Positions 1-6,639 of a stretch of DNA of 7,073 bases are shown here, one piece after another. Made by a program: the position numbers and the translations under genes. The notes beneath the pieces are model-generated. The model was not told the origin of the DNA and searched no databases. It saw only the letters and a list, made by a program, of their open reading frames with translations. Each line of letters begins with the position of its first letter. Within the stretch, counting starts at the first letter, position 1. The stretch comes from Desulfobulbus sp. (GTDB lineage: Bacteria > Pseudomonadota > Gammaproteobacteria > Burkholderiales > Rhodocyclaceae): positions 1 to 7,073 of the forward strand of contig WQUQ01000061.1 of the NCBI GenBank assembly GCA_009782025.1, written 5' to 3'.

Positions 1-3000
1 GGCGTTGCAGTCGTCGTCGGTGTTGGCGGCGACGGCGTCGGCGCGGTCAATGTCACCGGCGGCGGCGGCGTCATCCTGGCCCCCACTGCCGCCAATCCTG
101 CCAGCAGCCTCTTCATCGGCGCCATGGACGGCAACACCAAGGGCGTTGGCACCGTCACGGTCGATGGCGCCGGTTCCACCATCACCAGCCCCGGCGTCTC
201 CATTGGCTTGAGCGGGGGCGACGGCACCCTGATCGTTCGCAACAGCGGCAAGGTCAAATCAACCATGGTGAATGTCGGCGGCTTCCAGGGCAGCAAGGGC
301 GACATCAAGCTCAATGCGGGCACCATTGATGGCGGCGTCATCGTCATGGACAAGGGCACTTTGTCCGGCGCGGGCACCATCACCGGCAATGTTTCCGTCA
401 TGAGTGGCGGCACGCTCAACAGCGTGGCCGGCGGTGTTTTGCATGTTGGCGGCAACCTCGGGCTGGCTCAAGGGGCATCCATGGATGTCACCGTCGGCCC
501 GCCTTCGTCCACGGGGCTTTTTCAGGTCGATGGCAACATCACGCTCGGCGGCGCTACCTTGAAGGTCAGCGATGGGGGCAATTTCGGCAACGGCCTTTAT
601 CGCCTTTTTGACTACAACGGCACGCTGACCGACACCGCTGGCCTGACCGTTGGCAGCACCCCAGCAGGCTATGCCGCCAGTGACCTGACCGTGCAAACCT
701 CAGTGGCCAAGCAGGTCAATCTCGTGGTAGCTGGCGGTACTCCTCCTGCGTCGGGGCTGCACAACTTCTGGAGCGGCTCTGGCACCTGGAGCGCCACCAA
801 CACCAACTGGACGAACGCCAACGGCACCATCAACGGCGCTTACGACCCCTCCGCGCTGCTGATCTTCCAGACGCCCGGCGGCACGGTCACAGTCGATGGC
901 GGGGGCAACCCGCTGCCCATTGGCGAGGGCTTGCAGTTCGCCGCCAACGGCTACACCATCAAGGGCGACGGCCTCAAACTCACCGCCGCCAGCACCGAAC
1001 TGCGCGTGGGCGACGGCTCGGCAGCGGGGGCCGGTTACACCGCCACCATCGCTTCGGCGCTCACCGGCGCCAGCAGTGTCGAGAAGACCGAGATTGGCAC
1101 GCTGATCCTTTCCGGCGCCAACACTTACACTGGCTCGACCACGGTGAACGGTGGCGAACTGGCGGTGACTGGTTCCATCGCCTCATCGAGCCTGACCACC
1201 GTCAACAGCGGCGCAACGCTCTCGGGCAACGGCACGGTGGGCAACACCACCGTCAACGGCGGCGGTACGCTCAAAGGCGTGGCTGGCGCGACGCTGACCA
1301 CCGGTAACCTGATCCTCAACAGCGGCTCGATCATTACTGCCGCGCTGGGTGCGCCTTCGACCACCGAACTGTTCAAGGTCAATGGCAACCTCACGCTGGG
1401 TGGTGTTTTGAACGTCAGCAATGCGGGCAACTTTGGCGATGGTCTGTACCGCCTCATCAGCTACACCGGCACGCTCACCGACAACGTGCTGGCCATTGGC
1501 ACGGCACCTACGGGCTACAGCGCCAGCGACCTGACCGTGCAGACCTCAGTGGCCAAGCAGGTCAATCTCGTGGTAGCTGGCGGTACTCCTCCTGCGTCGG
1601 GGCTGCACAACTTCTGGAACGGCGCGGGCACGTGGAACGCCAACGGCACCAACTGGACGGACGCCAACGGCACCGCCAACGGCGCTTACGACCCCGCCGC
1701 GATGCTGATCTTCCAACCCCCCGGCGGCACGGTCACGGTCGATGGTGGGGGCAACCCGCTGGCCATCGGCTCCGGCCTTCAGTTCGCCAGCGGTGGCTAC
1801 ACCATCACAGGCGATGGTCTGGCTCTGACTGCAACCACCACCAGCCTGAGGGTTGGCGATGGTACGAACGCCGGCGCAGGCTATACCGCCACCATTGCCT
1901 CAGCTTTGACCGGCAACGGCAGCATCGAGAAAAACGACATCGGCACGCTGGTGCTGACCGGCACCAACATCTACACCGGCTCGACCACCGTCAAGGCCGG
2001 TACCCTGGCTGGCAATATCGCCGCCAACACCGACCTGACCGTTGATACCGGCGCGACCTACGACGGTACGGGCGCGGCTCGCAGCGTCAAGGCGTTGAAC
2101 GGCGGCGGCAAGGTCATTGACGCCAATGGTTTGACCGTGCAAAGCGGCGCATTCAGCGGAGAAATCTCCGGCGCGGGCGGTCTGACCAAGACCGGCAATG
2201 GCCAACTGACGCTTTCCGGCGTCAATACCTATACTGGCCTGACGAATGTGAATGGCGGCATCCTCTCCATCGCTGCCACGGGCCACATCGGCGCCGTCAC
2301 CATCAATAACGGCGGCTTCCTCAAAGGCGTCGGCACGGTCGGCGATCTCATCGTGAAGTCTGGCGCGACACTGGCACCGGGCAACTCCATCGGCCAGTTG
2401 AATGTGGCGGGCAACATCACTTTCGAGGTTGGCTCCACCTATGAGGTGGAAGTCGATGCTGCAGGCAACCACGATTTCACCCACGCCACGGGTACGGCCA
2501 CGCTCAACGGCGGCACGGTGCAGGCGCTGGCCGGCGCGGGCAACTATGCGCCAGCGACCACCTACACCATTCTCACCGCCGATGGCGGACGCAGCGGCAA
2601 TTTCGCGGGCGTGACGTCCAACCTGGCTTTCCTCGATCCGTCGCTCTCTTACAACGCCAATAGCGTCTATCTGACCATGACGCGCAACGATGTCACGTTC
2701 ACGGCGGTCAGCGGCACGAAAAACCAGCGGGCCGCCGGCGCCGGCGTCGAGAGTCTGGGCGGCGCGGGCGAGGTTTCCGCCGCCATCCTGAATCTGACCG
2801 CCGACCAGGCGCGCGCCGCCTTCGACCAGCTTTCGGGTGAAATCCACGCCTCGGCCAAAAGCGCGCTGCTCGAAGACAGCCGCTTCGTCCGCGACGCCAG
2901 CAACGATCGTTTGCGCGACGCGCAGGACGGCATGGTTTCCGGCAACATGCAAGTCGCCTATGCCGACGACGATCTCTCCGGGCTGGTCAATCCGGCCGAA

Positions 3001-3810
3001 CGCGGCGTGGTCTGGGCGCGCGCCTTCACCTCCCGTGGCGATTGGGATGGCGACGGCAACGCCGCCAGGCTGAAGCGCACCGTCACCGGCCTGTTCATCG
3101 GCGCCGATGCGCCCGTCGCCCGCGACGTGCGCATCGGCGTGCTGGCCGGTTACAGCTACGGCGACCTCGACGCCAACCAGCGGAATTCTTCCGACAAAAG
3201 CGACAACTACCATCTCGGCGCTTACGCCGGGGCGAAGTGGGATGCCCTCGCCCTGCGTACCGGCGTCAGCTACACCTGGCACAGCATCGACAGCCGGCGC
3301 AATGTCGCCATCCCCGGTTACAGCGACCGCCTGAAGGGCAACATCGACGCCCGCACCGCCCAGGCCTATGCCGAACTCGGCTACGGCATCGACGCTGACG
3401 AGGTGGCGCTGGAACCTTATGTCAACCTCGCCTACGTCAATCTCAAGACCGACGGTTTCAGCGAAAAAGGCGGCGCGGCGGCGCTCAAGGTCAAGAGCGA
3501 TACGACGGGCATGACCTTCGGCACGATGGGCCTGCGTTTCGGCATGGCAGTCGACTCGGCCAAACTGCGCGGCGGCCTGGGCTGGCGTCACGCCTTCGGC
3601 AACGACAGGCCGGATGCGACACTGGCCTTTGCCGGCGGCAGCGCCTTCACCGTGGCCGGCACGCCCATTGCCAAAAACGCCGCCGTCGTCGATGCCGGTC
3701 TGGATTTCACCCTCCAGCCCAATGCGACGCTGGGCGTTTCGTACACCGGGCAGTTCGGCAACGGGGCGAAAGACAACGGCATCCGCGCCACGCTGGCGGT
3801 GAAGTTCTGA
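1..3810 (+). CDS. Autotransporter (type Va secretion) outer-membrane beta-barrel protein, 5' partial
   Basis: The reading frame is open from base 1, so the signal peptide and true start lie upstream; 1269 codons are visible. Residues about 1-905 are a Gly/Thr/Asn-rich passenger of short beta-strand repeats. Three PATR-type motifs of the form LxGxNxYTGxTxVxxGxL lie near nt 1100-1160, 1945-2010 and 2200-2262. Residues about 908-980 form an Ala/Glu-rich helical linker (AAFDQLSGEIHASAKSALL). From about residue 1001 (nt 3001, VVWARAF) to the end is the beta-barrel, about 270 residues, close to the usual size of the autotransporter domain. It ends LAVKF-stop, the terminal Phe expected for BAM-dependent insertion. 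I see no cysteine, as is common for passengers crossing the periplasm, and no serine protease GDSGS motif or other catalytic signature. The likely role is a surface adhesin or biofilm protein; the family and membrane location are firm, the ligand is unknown. The next gene is 157 bp away and belongs to a different system. Confidence 0.95.
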   Translation, partial: GVAVVVGVGGDGVGAVNVTGGGGVILAPTAANPASSLFIGAMDGNTKGVGTVTVDGAGSTITSPGVSIGLSGGDGTLIVRNSGKVKSTMVNVGGFQGSKGDIKLNAGTIDGGVIVMDKGTLSGAGTITGNVSVMSGGTLNSVAGGVLHVGGNLGLAQGASMDVTVGPPSSTGLFQVDGNITLGGATLKVSDGGNFGNGLYRLFDYNGTLTDTAGLTVGSTPAGYAASDLTVQTSVAKQVNLVVAGGTPPASGLHNFWSGSGTWSATNTNWTNANGTINGAYDPSALLIFQTPGGTVTVDGGGNPLPIGEGLQFAANGYTIKGDGLKLTAASTELRVGDGSAAGAGYTATIASALTGASSVEKTEIGTLILSGANTYTGSTTVNGGELAVTGSIASSSLTTVNSGATLSGNGTVGNTTVNGGGTLKGVAGATLTTGNLILNSGSIITAALGAPSTTELFKVNGNLTLGGVLNVSNAGNFGDGLYRLISYTGTLTDNVLAIGTAPTGYSASDLTVQTSVAKQVNLVVAGGTPPASGLHNFWNGAGTWNANGTNWTDANGTANGAYDPAAMLIFQPPGGTVTVDGGGNPLAIGSGLQFASGGYTITGDGLALTATTTSLRVGDGTNAGAGYTATIASALTGNGSIEKNDIGTLVLTGTNIYTGSTTVKAGTLAGNIAANTDLTVDTGATYDGTGAARSVKALNGGGKVIDANGLTVQSGAFSGEISGAGGLTKTGNGQLTLSGVNTYTGLTNVNGGILSIAATGHIGAVTINNGGFLKGVGTVGDLIVKSGATLAPGNSIGQLNVAGNITFEVGSTYEVEVDAAGNHDFTHATGTATLNGGTVQALAGAGNYAPATTYTILTADGGRSGNFAGVTSNLAFLDPSLSYNANSVYLTMTRNDVTFTAVSGTKNQRAAGAGVESLGGAGEVSAAILNLTADQARAAFDQLSGEIHASAKSALLEDSRFVRDASNDRLRDAQDGMVSGNMQVAYADDDLSGLVNPAERGVVWARAFTSRGDWDGDGNAARLKRTVTGLFIGADAPVARDVRIGVLAGYSYGDLDANQRNSSDKSDNYHLGAYAGAKWDALALRTGVSYTWHSIDSRRNVAIPGYSDRLKGNIDARTAQAYAELGYGIDADEVALEPYVNLAYVNLKTDGFSEKGGAAALKVKSDTTGMTFGTMGLRFGMAVDSAKLRGGLGWRHAFGNDRPDATLAFAGGSAFTVAGTPIAKNAAVVDAGLDFTLQPNATLGVSYTGQFGNGAKDNGIRATLAVKF
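373..1230 (+). repeat. Passenger tandem module, copy 1
   Basis: This is the first copy of a long repeat inside the autotransporter passenger. In protein terms it runs from GTITGN through GNFGNGLYRL, SDLTVQTS, LHNFW, GTVTVDGGGNPL, GYTATIASALTG and YTGSTTV. Every one of these landmarks recurs in the same order in the second copy with only conservative changes. The spacing between copies is 852 bp at LFQVDGN and 846 bp at VQTS, so copy 1 carries two extra codons in this stretch. The ends are approximate, set where the alignment fades by eye. Confidence 0.85.
697..772 (+). repeat. 76-bp perfect direct repeat, first copy
   Basis: Bases 697-772 match bases 1543-1618 without a mismatch, at an offset of 846 bp. 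The block encodes the end of VQTSVAKQVN, then LVVAGGTPPASG and LHNFW. It is bounded by a mismatch on each side (A against G at 696/1542, and G against A at 773/1619). The perfect identity contrasts with clear divergence elsewhere in the module. Confidence 0.97.
1231..2010 (+). repeat. Passenger tandem module, copy 2
   Basis: This second copy begins at GTVGNTTV and carries GNFGDGLYRL, SDLTVQTS, LHNFW, GTVTVDGGGNPL, GYTATIASALTG and YTGSTTV. It directly abuts copy 1 and stops after the PATR motif, before the unrelated segment that starts near GNIAANTD. Copy 2 is therefore shorter at its 3' end. All length differences seen are multiples of three, so the frame is kept. By eye the two copies are about three-quarters identical at the protein level between LHNFW and YTGSTTV. 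Confidence 0.85.
1543..1618 (+). repeat. 76-bp perfect direct repeat, second copy
   Basis: This is the partner of the block at 697-772, in the same orientation and reading frame. The 846-bp offset equals 282 codons, so recombination between the two would remove or add exactly one passenger module without breaking the frame. Confidence 0.97.
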
Positions 3811-3843
3811 CCGGCCAAGGGGAATGACGGCGGTAGGTGAAGA

Positions 3844-3897
3844 CGTAGGCTGGGATGAAGCGCAGCGCAATCCCGACACATGCCATCCCAGCCTACG
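3844..3897. repeat. Intergenic palindromic (REP-like) element with 14-bp perfect stem
   Basis: The left arm CGTAGGCTGGGATG (3844-3857) is the exact reverse complement of the right arm CATCCCAGCCTACG (3884-3897), with 26 bases between them. A competing smaller hairpin can form inside: GGGAT (3852-3856) with ATCCC (3870-3874). The core GATGAAGCGCAGCGCAATCCC resembles, from memory, a dispersed extragenic repeat common in proteobacterial genomes (GTAGG-TGGG...AGCG-AGCG...CCCA type). No T-run follows the stem, so it is not a standard intrinsic terminator. It could still protect the 3' end of the autotransporter mRNA or reduce read-through into fliK. The structure is certain; the family assignment is an inference. 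Confidence 0.8.
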
Positions 3898-3913
3898 GCC
3901 TGCTCTCCAGACC

Positions 3914-3929
3914 AGGCACGCTCATTGCT
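3914..3929 (+). promoter_or_regulatory. Sigma-54 (RpoN) promoter of the fliKLMN operon
   Basis: AGGCAC (3914-3919), five bases, then TTGCT (3925-3929) matches the -24/-12 consensus TGGCAC-N5-TTGCW with one mismatch (first T to A). The invariant GG (3915-3916) and GC (3927-3928) have the required 10 bases between them. The predicted transcript start is near 3940, giving a leader of about 28 nt to the ATG at 3968. The site lies in the only intergenic gap before a late flagellar operon, a class often driven by RpoN with an FlrC/FleR-type activator in polarly flagellated bacteria. The activator and its enhancer site are not identified here. Confidence 0.75.
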
Positions 3930-3955
3930 TCTTCTAAGGCACACCAATGCCGATC

Positions 3956-3961
3956 AAGGAG
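3956..3961 (+). promoter_or_regulatory. Shine-Dalgarno of fliK (decides the start codon)
   Basis: AAGGAG sits six bases upstream of the ATG at 3968. The alternative in-frame ATG at 3947 has only a weaker AAGG (3936-3939) before it. It would also lie about 7 nt from the predicted sigma-54 transcript start, too close for normal ribosome loading, and that AAGG would not be in the mRNA. Confidence 0.8.
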
Positions 3962-3967
3962 TTCACC

Positions 3968-5032
3968 ATGGGCGTCACCGTCATTTCCGCGCTACCCGGC
4001 AACGCACTGCCTGCCATTCCTCCGGTCAACGGCGTGGCGGATGAGCGCGCCAGCGGCGGTTTCGCTGCCTTGTTGAACAGCGACTTGTTCAGCCAGATCG
4101 GCATCGCCGTCAAACCCGATGGCACTCTCACGACCGGCAAGCACAACGACAAATCCACCGCCGAGAACCTTGCCGATACGTCGCTGCTCGCCTCACTGCT
4201 TGGTCAGCCGACCGGCGCTGAATCGTTGCCGAAAAACATCGCCGCCACCGTTTCCACCGTCGACACGACCATCAGCACGACCGCAGGCATCGCTACCGCA
4301 GGCAACACCGCCGTCGGCAATACCGTCGCCGACGACCGCCAGATCAATCTCGACGACCGTGGCGGCCGGGCGCAGCCGGAACTGCCCGTTGCCAACGCCA
4401 GCCCGCGGCAAACGGGCGGCGCCCCCGAGAAGTTGCTGGATGCCGCCCAGAATACCGTCACCGGCATCCGCCAGCAGGCGGCAAATATTGCCGCGGCAGC
4501 CGATGCCGACGCAACGCCGACGCCATTCGCCCATCATCTCGCCGCCAGCAGCGCCGCGCCAACGGCCGCCCCCCCTGTTGCCGACAAGACGCCGAGCATC
4601 GCCACTCCCCTGCATTCGCCGGTCTGGCCGCAGCAATTCGGCGACAAGGTGGTCTGGCTCGCCCGCAACGAGCAGCAGACGGCGCAACTGAACATCAACC
4701 CGCCGCAACTGGGGCCGGTGCAAGTCACGGTCACGCTGCACGGCGACCAGGCCAGCATCGTTTTCGCCTCGCCACACACGGAAGTGCGCCAGGCCATCGA
4801 AAGCGCCATGCCGCAATTGAAGGAGATGCTATCGGCGGCCGGCATCAATCTCGGCCAGGCCAATGTCGGCCCCAACCTCCAGCAGCAGCCTGGCAACGCC
4901 CCGTTTGGCGACGCGAATCAAGCCCGTTCGGCCAATGAAAACGCTATACTTCCGGCCAATGAGAAAGGGGCGAGCACAGCCGGCGCAACGGTTGTGCAAC
5001 GCGGGCGCGGCCTGGTCGACCTGTTCGCCTGA
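3968..5032 (+). CDS. fliK: Flagellar hook-length control protein FliK
   Basis: FliK is exported during hook assembly, senses hook length and, through FlhB, switches the flagellar export gate from rod/hook to filament substrates. From ATG 3968 the protein has 354 residues. Residues about 1-215 are a low-complexity Ala/Thr/Pro/Asp-rich segment with little conservation expected, as is usual for the ruler part. Residues about 216-301 are the conserved Flg_hook C-terminal domain: VWPQQFGDKVVWL, then LNINPPQLGPVQVTV (from residue 241), then a helix-rich stretch with AIESAMPQLKEMLSAAGI. The protein ends RGRGLVDLFA, similar to other FliK tails. An in-frame ATG at 3947 would add seven residues but is disfavoured by the promoter and Shine-Dalgarno positions. 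It is first in the operon and 30 bp ahead of fliL. Identity rests on the C-terminal domain plus synteny. Confidence 0.9.
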   Translation: MGVTVISALPGNALPAIPPVNGVADERASGGFAALLNSDLFSQIGIAVKPDGTLTTGKHNDKSTAENLADTSLLASLLGQPTGAESLPKNIAATVSTVDTTISTTAGIATAGNTAVGNTVADDRQINLDDRGGRAQPELPVANASPRQTGGAPEKLLDAAQNTVTGIRQQAANIAAAADADATPTPFAHHLAASSAAPTAAPPVADKTPSIATPLHSPVWPQQFGDKVVWLARNEQQTAQLNINPPQLGPVQVTVTLHGDQASIVFASPHTEVRQAIESAMPQLKEMLSAAGINLGQANVGPNLQQQPGNAPFGDANQARSANENAILPANEKGASTAGATVVQRGRGLVDLFA

Positions 5033-5062
5033 GTTTGCCGAATGGATCAATGAGGAGTCACG

Positions 5063-5617
5063 ATGGCCAAGGTAGCCAAGCCGGCCAATGAGAGCAGCGC
5101 CGTAGCGCCGAACAAGGGCAAGAAGCTTCTCATCATCATTCTGGCGCTGCTGCTGTTGGTGATGCTGGGCATCGGCGGCATCGTCTATATGAACAAGCTC
5201 AACCACGCGGCGGACAACGGCGATGACGAATACGCCGAGGAGACGGTCAAGCCGAAGAAACCCCGGAAGAAAGAATCTTTGGCGCCGCCGGCCTTCATCA
5301 ATCTCGAACCGTTTACCGTCAACCTGGTTCCTGAAACCGGCGATCAGTATCTGCAAGTCGTCCTCTCGCTCGAACTCGACGATCCCGCCGCCGAACTCGC
5401 CGTCAAAGCCCTGATGCCGCGCATCCGCAACGACATCACGCTGCTGTTGTCGTCCAGGAAAGCCTCCGAATTGATGTCCAAGGAAGGCAAGGAGCAACTG
5501 GCGCAAGCCCTCAAGGACGCGATCAATCTCGCCGTCGAACCGCCGCGCGGCAAAAAGACCGGCCCCATCACCGGCCCGGTCGACGCGGTCTTGTTTACTT
5601 CTTTCATCATCCAGTAA
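5063..5617 (+). CDS. fliL: Flagellar basal body-associated protein FliL
   Basis: FliL is an inner-membrane, single-span protein that surrounds or supports the MotAB stator at the basal body and affects torque and swarming. The protein has 184 residues. Residues 1-21 are a short basic cytoplasmic tail ending NKGKK. Residues about 22-43 (LLIIILALLLLVMLG...) are the transmembrane helix. A charged Lys/Glu linker (about 55-72) follows, then the periplasmic FliL domain from about residue 73. That domain includes FINLEPFTVNLV, YLQVVLSLEL, MPRIRNDITLLLSSR and the typical closing VLFTSFIIQ. GAGGAG (5052-5057) lies five bases before the ATG. The stop TAA is followed five bases later by the fliM start. 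Length and domain order are normal for the family. Confidence 0.95.
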   Translation: MAKVAKPANESSAVAPNKGKKLLIIILALLLLVMLGIGGIVYMNKLNHAADNGDDEYAEETVKPKKPRKKESLAPPAFINLEPFTVNLVPETGDQYLQVVLSLELDDPAAELAVKALMPRIRNDITLLLSSRKASELMSKEGKEQLAQALKDAINLAVEPPRGKKTGPITGPVDAVLFTSFIIQ

Positions 5618-5619
5618 GG
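5615..5619 (+). promoter_or_regulatory. fliM ribosome-binding site overlapping the fliL stop
   Basis: TAAGG combines the fliL stop codon (5615-5617) with the only Shine-Dalgarno-like bases before fliM. Just three bases separate it from the ATG at 5623, shorter than the usual 5-9. This suggests fliM translation depends on ribosomes finishing fliL (translational coupling) rather than on independent initiation. Confidence 0.5.
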
Positions 5620-5622
5620 CGC

Positions 5623-6639
5623 ATGGCCGGCGATTTTCTTTCCCAGGACGAGGTTGATGCCCTGCTCAAGGGCGTCACCGGGGAGACGGACGAGCCTGAC
5701 GAACACGAAGGTCCAGGCGGCGAAATCCGCCCCTACAACATCGGCACGCAGGAACGCATCGTCCGCGGCCGGATGCCGACCCTGGAACTCATCAACGAAC
5801 GCTTCGCCCGCTACCTGCGCATCGGCCTCTTCAACTACATGCACCGCAATGCCGAGGTTTCCGTCGGCCCGATCCGCGTGCAGAAATACAGCGAATTCAT
5901 CCGCAACCTGGTAGTGCCGACCAATCTCAACCTGGTCACGGCCAGGCCGCTGCGCGGTACCTCGCTGTTCATCTTCGATCCCAACCTGGTCTTTCTGGTC
6001 GTCGACAACATGTTCGGCGGCGACGGCCGCTTTCACACCCGCGTCGAGGGCCGCGATTTCACCGCCACCGAGCAGCGCATCATCCAGAGCCTGCTCGGCG
6101 TCGTGTTCGCCGAGTACAGCAAGTCATGGAAACCGGTCTATGACATCAACTTCGAGTACGTGCGCTCGGAAATGAACTCGCAGTTCGCCAACATCGCCAC
6201 GCCATCGGAAATCGTCGTCTCGACGTCCTTCACGATCGAATTCGGCGGCGCCACGGCGGACATGCACATCTGCTTCCCCTACTCGATGCTCGAACCGATC
6301 CGCGATCTGCTCTACAGCGCCATGCAGAGCGACCAGTTGTCGTCGGACAAACGCTGGATCGTGACCCTGCGCAAGCAATTGCAGGGGGCCGAAGTCGAAA
6401 TCGTCGCCCATCTCGGCCGCGGCAGCATCACGCTCAGGGAAATTCTCCAACTCAAAGCCGGCGACGTCATACCCATCCATATTCCGCAACACATCGAGGC
6501 GCTGGTCGACGAGACGCCGTTGCTGGAATGTTCCTACGGCCAGCAAAATGGCCAGTACGCACTGAAAGTCGAACGATTCGTCGCCGCATCGTCCGACGCG
6601 CCGGCCACGGAGCCGGCGATGGGAGAACAACATGGCTGA
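5623..6639 (+). CDS. fliM: Flagellar motor switch protein FliM
   Basis: FliM is the middle component of the cytoplasmic C-ring. It binds phospho-CheY through its N-terminus, FliG through its middle domain and FliN through its C-terminal domain, setting rotation direction. The protein has 338 residues, normal for the family. LSQDEVDALLKGV (residues 6-18) is the conserved CheY-binding segment, with Val in place of the common Ile of EID. A short acidic linker follows. The CheC-like middle domain spans about residues 45-230 and contains the GGxGR signature in NMFGGDGRF (residues 129-137), part of the FliG-binding surface. Residues about 245-320 are the SpoA (FliN-like) domain: WIVTLRKQLQGAEVEIVAHL, then REILQLKAGDVIPI. 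The gene overlaps the next one by eight bases. All key motifs are present and I see no damage. Confidence 0.98.
   Translation: MAGDFLSQDEVDALLKGVTGETDEPDEHEGPGGEIRPYNIGTQERIVRGRMPTLELINERFARYLRIGLFNYMHRNAEVSVGPIRVQKYSEFIRNLVVPTNLNLVTARPLRGTSLFIFDPNLVFLVVDNMFGGDGRFHTRVEGRDFTATEQRIIQSLLGVVFAEYSKSWKPVYDINFEYVRSEMNSQFANIATPSEIVVSTSFTIEFGGATADMHICFPYSMLEPIRDLLYSAMQSDQLSSDKRWIVTLRKQLQGAEVEIVAHLGRGSITLREILQLKAGDVIPIHIPQHIEALVDETPLLECSYGQQNGQYALKVERFVAASSDAPATEPAMGEQHG

Noticed and set aside
3034..3042. RGD tripeptide in the autotransporter (SRGDWDGDG), a possible integrin-binding motif
   Set aside because: It lies at the start of the translocator barrel, in a position where charged Asp/Gly loops are normal, not in the exposed passenger. 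Most likely coincidence.
1900..3879. A 659-codon open frame on the minus strand antisense to the autotransporter
   Set aside because: It mirrors the codon pattern of the high-GC plus-strand gene, has no recognisable domain, and the plus strand is unambiguously coding with a complete barrel. Long antisense frames are expected here.
3844..3897. Rho-independent terminator
   Set aside because: The stem is strong but the 26-base loop is long and no T-tract follows (CGGCCTGCTC), so the standard requirement is not met.
4941..4962. TATACT in the 3' end of fliK as a sigma-70 -10 box for an internal fliL promoter
   Set aside because: No convincing -35 element at 16-18 bp upstream. A single hexamer in a coding region is weak evidence.
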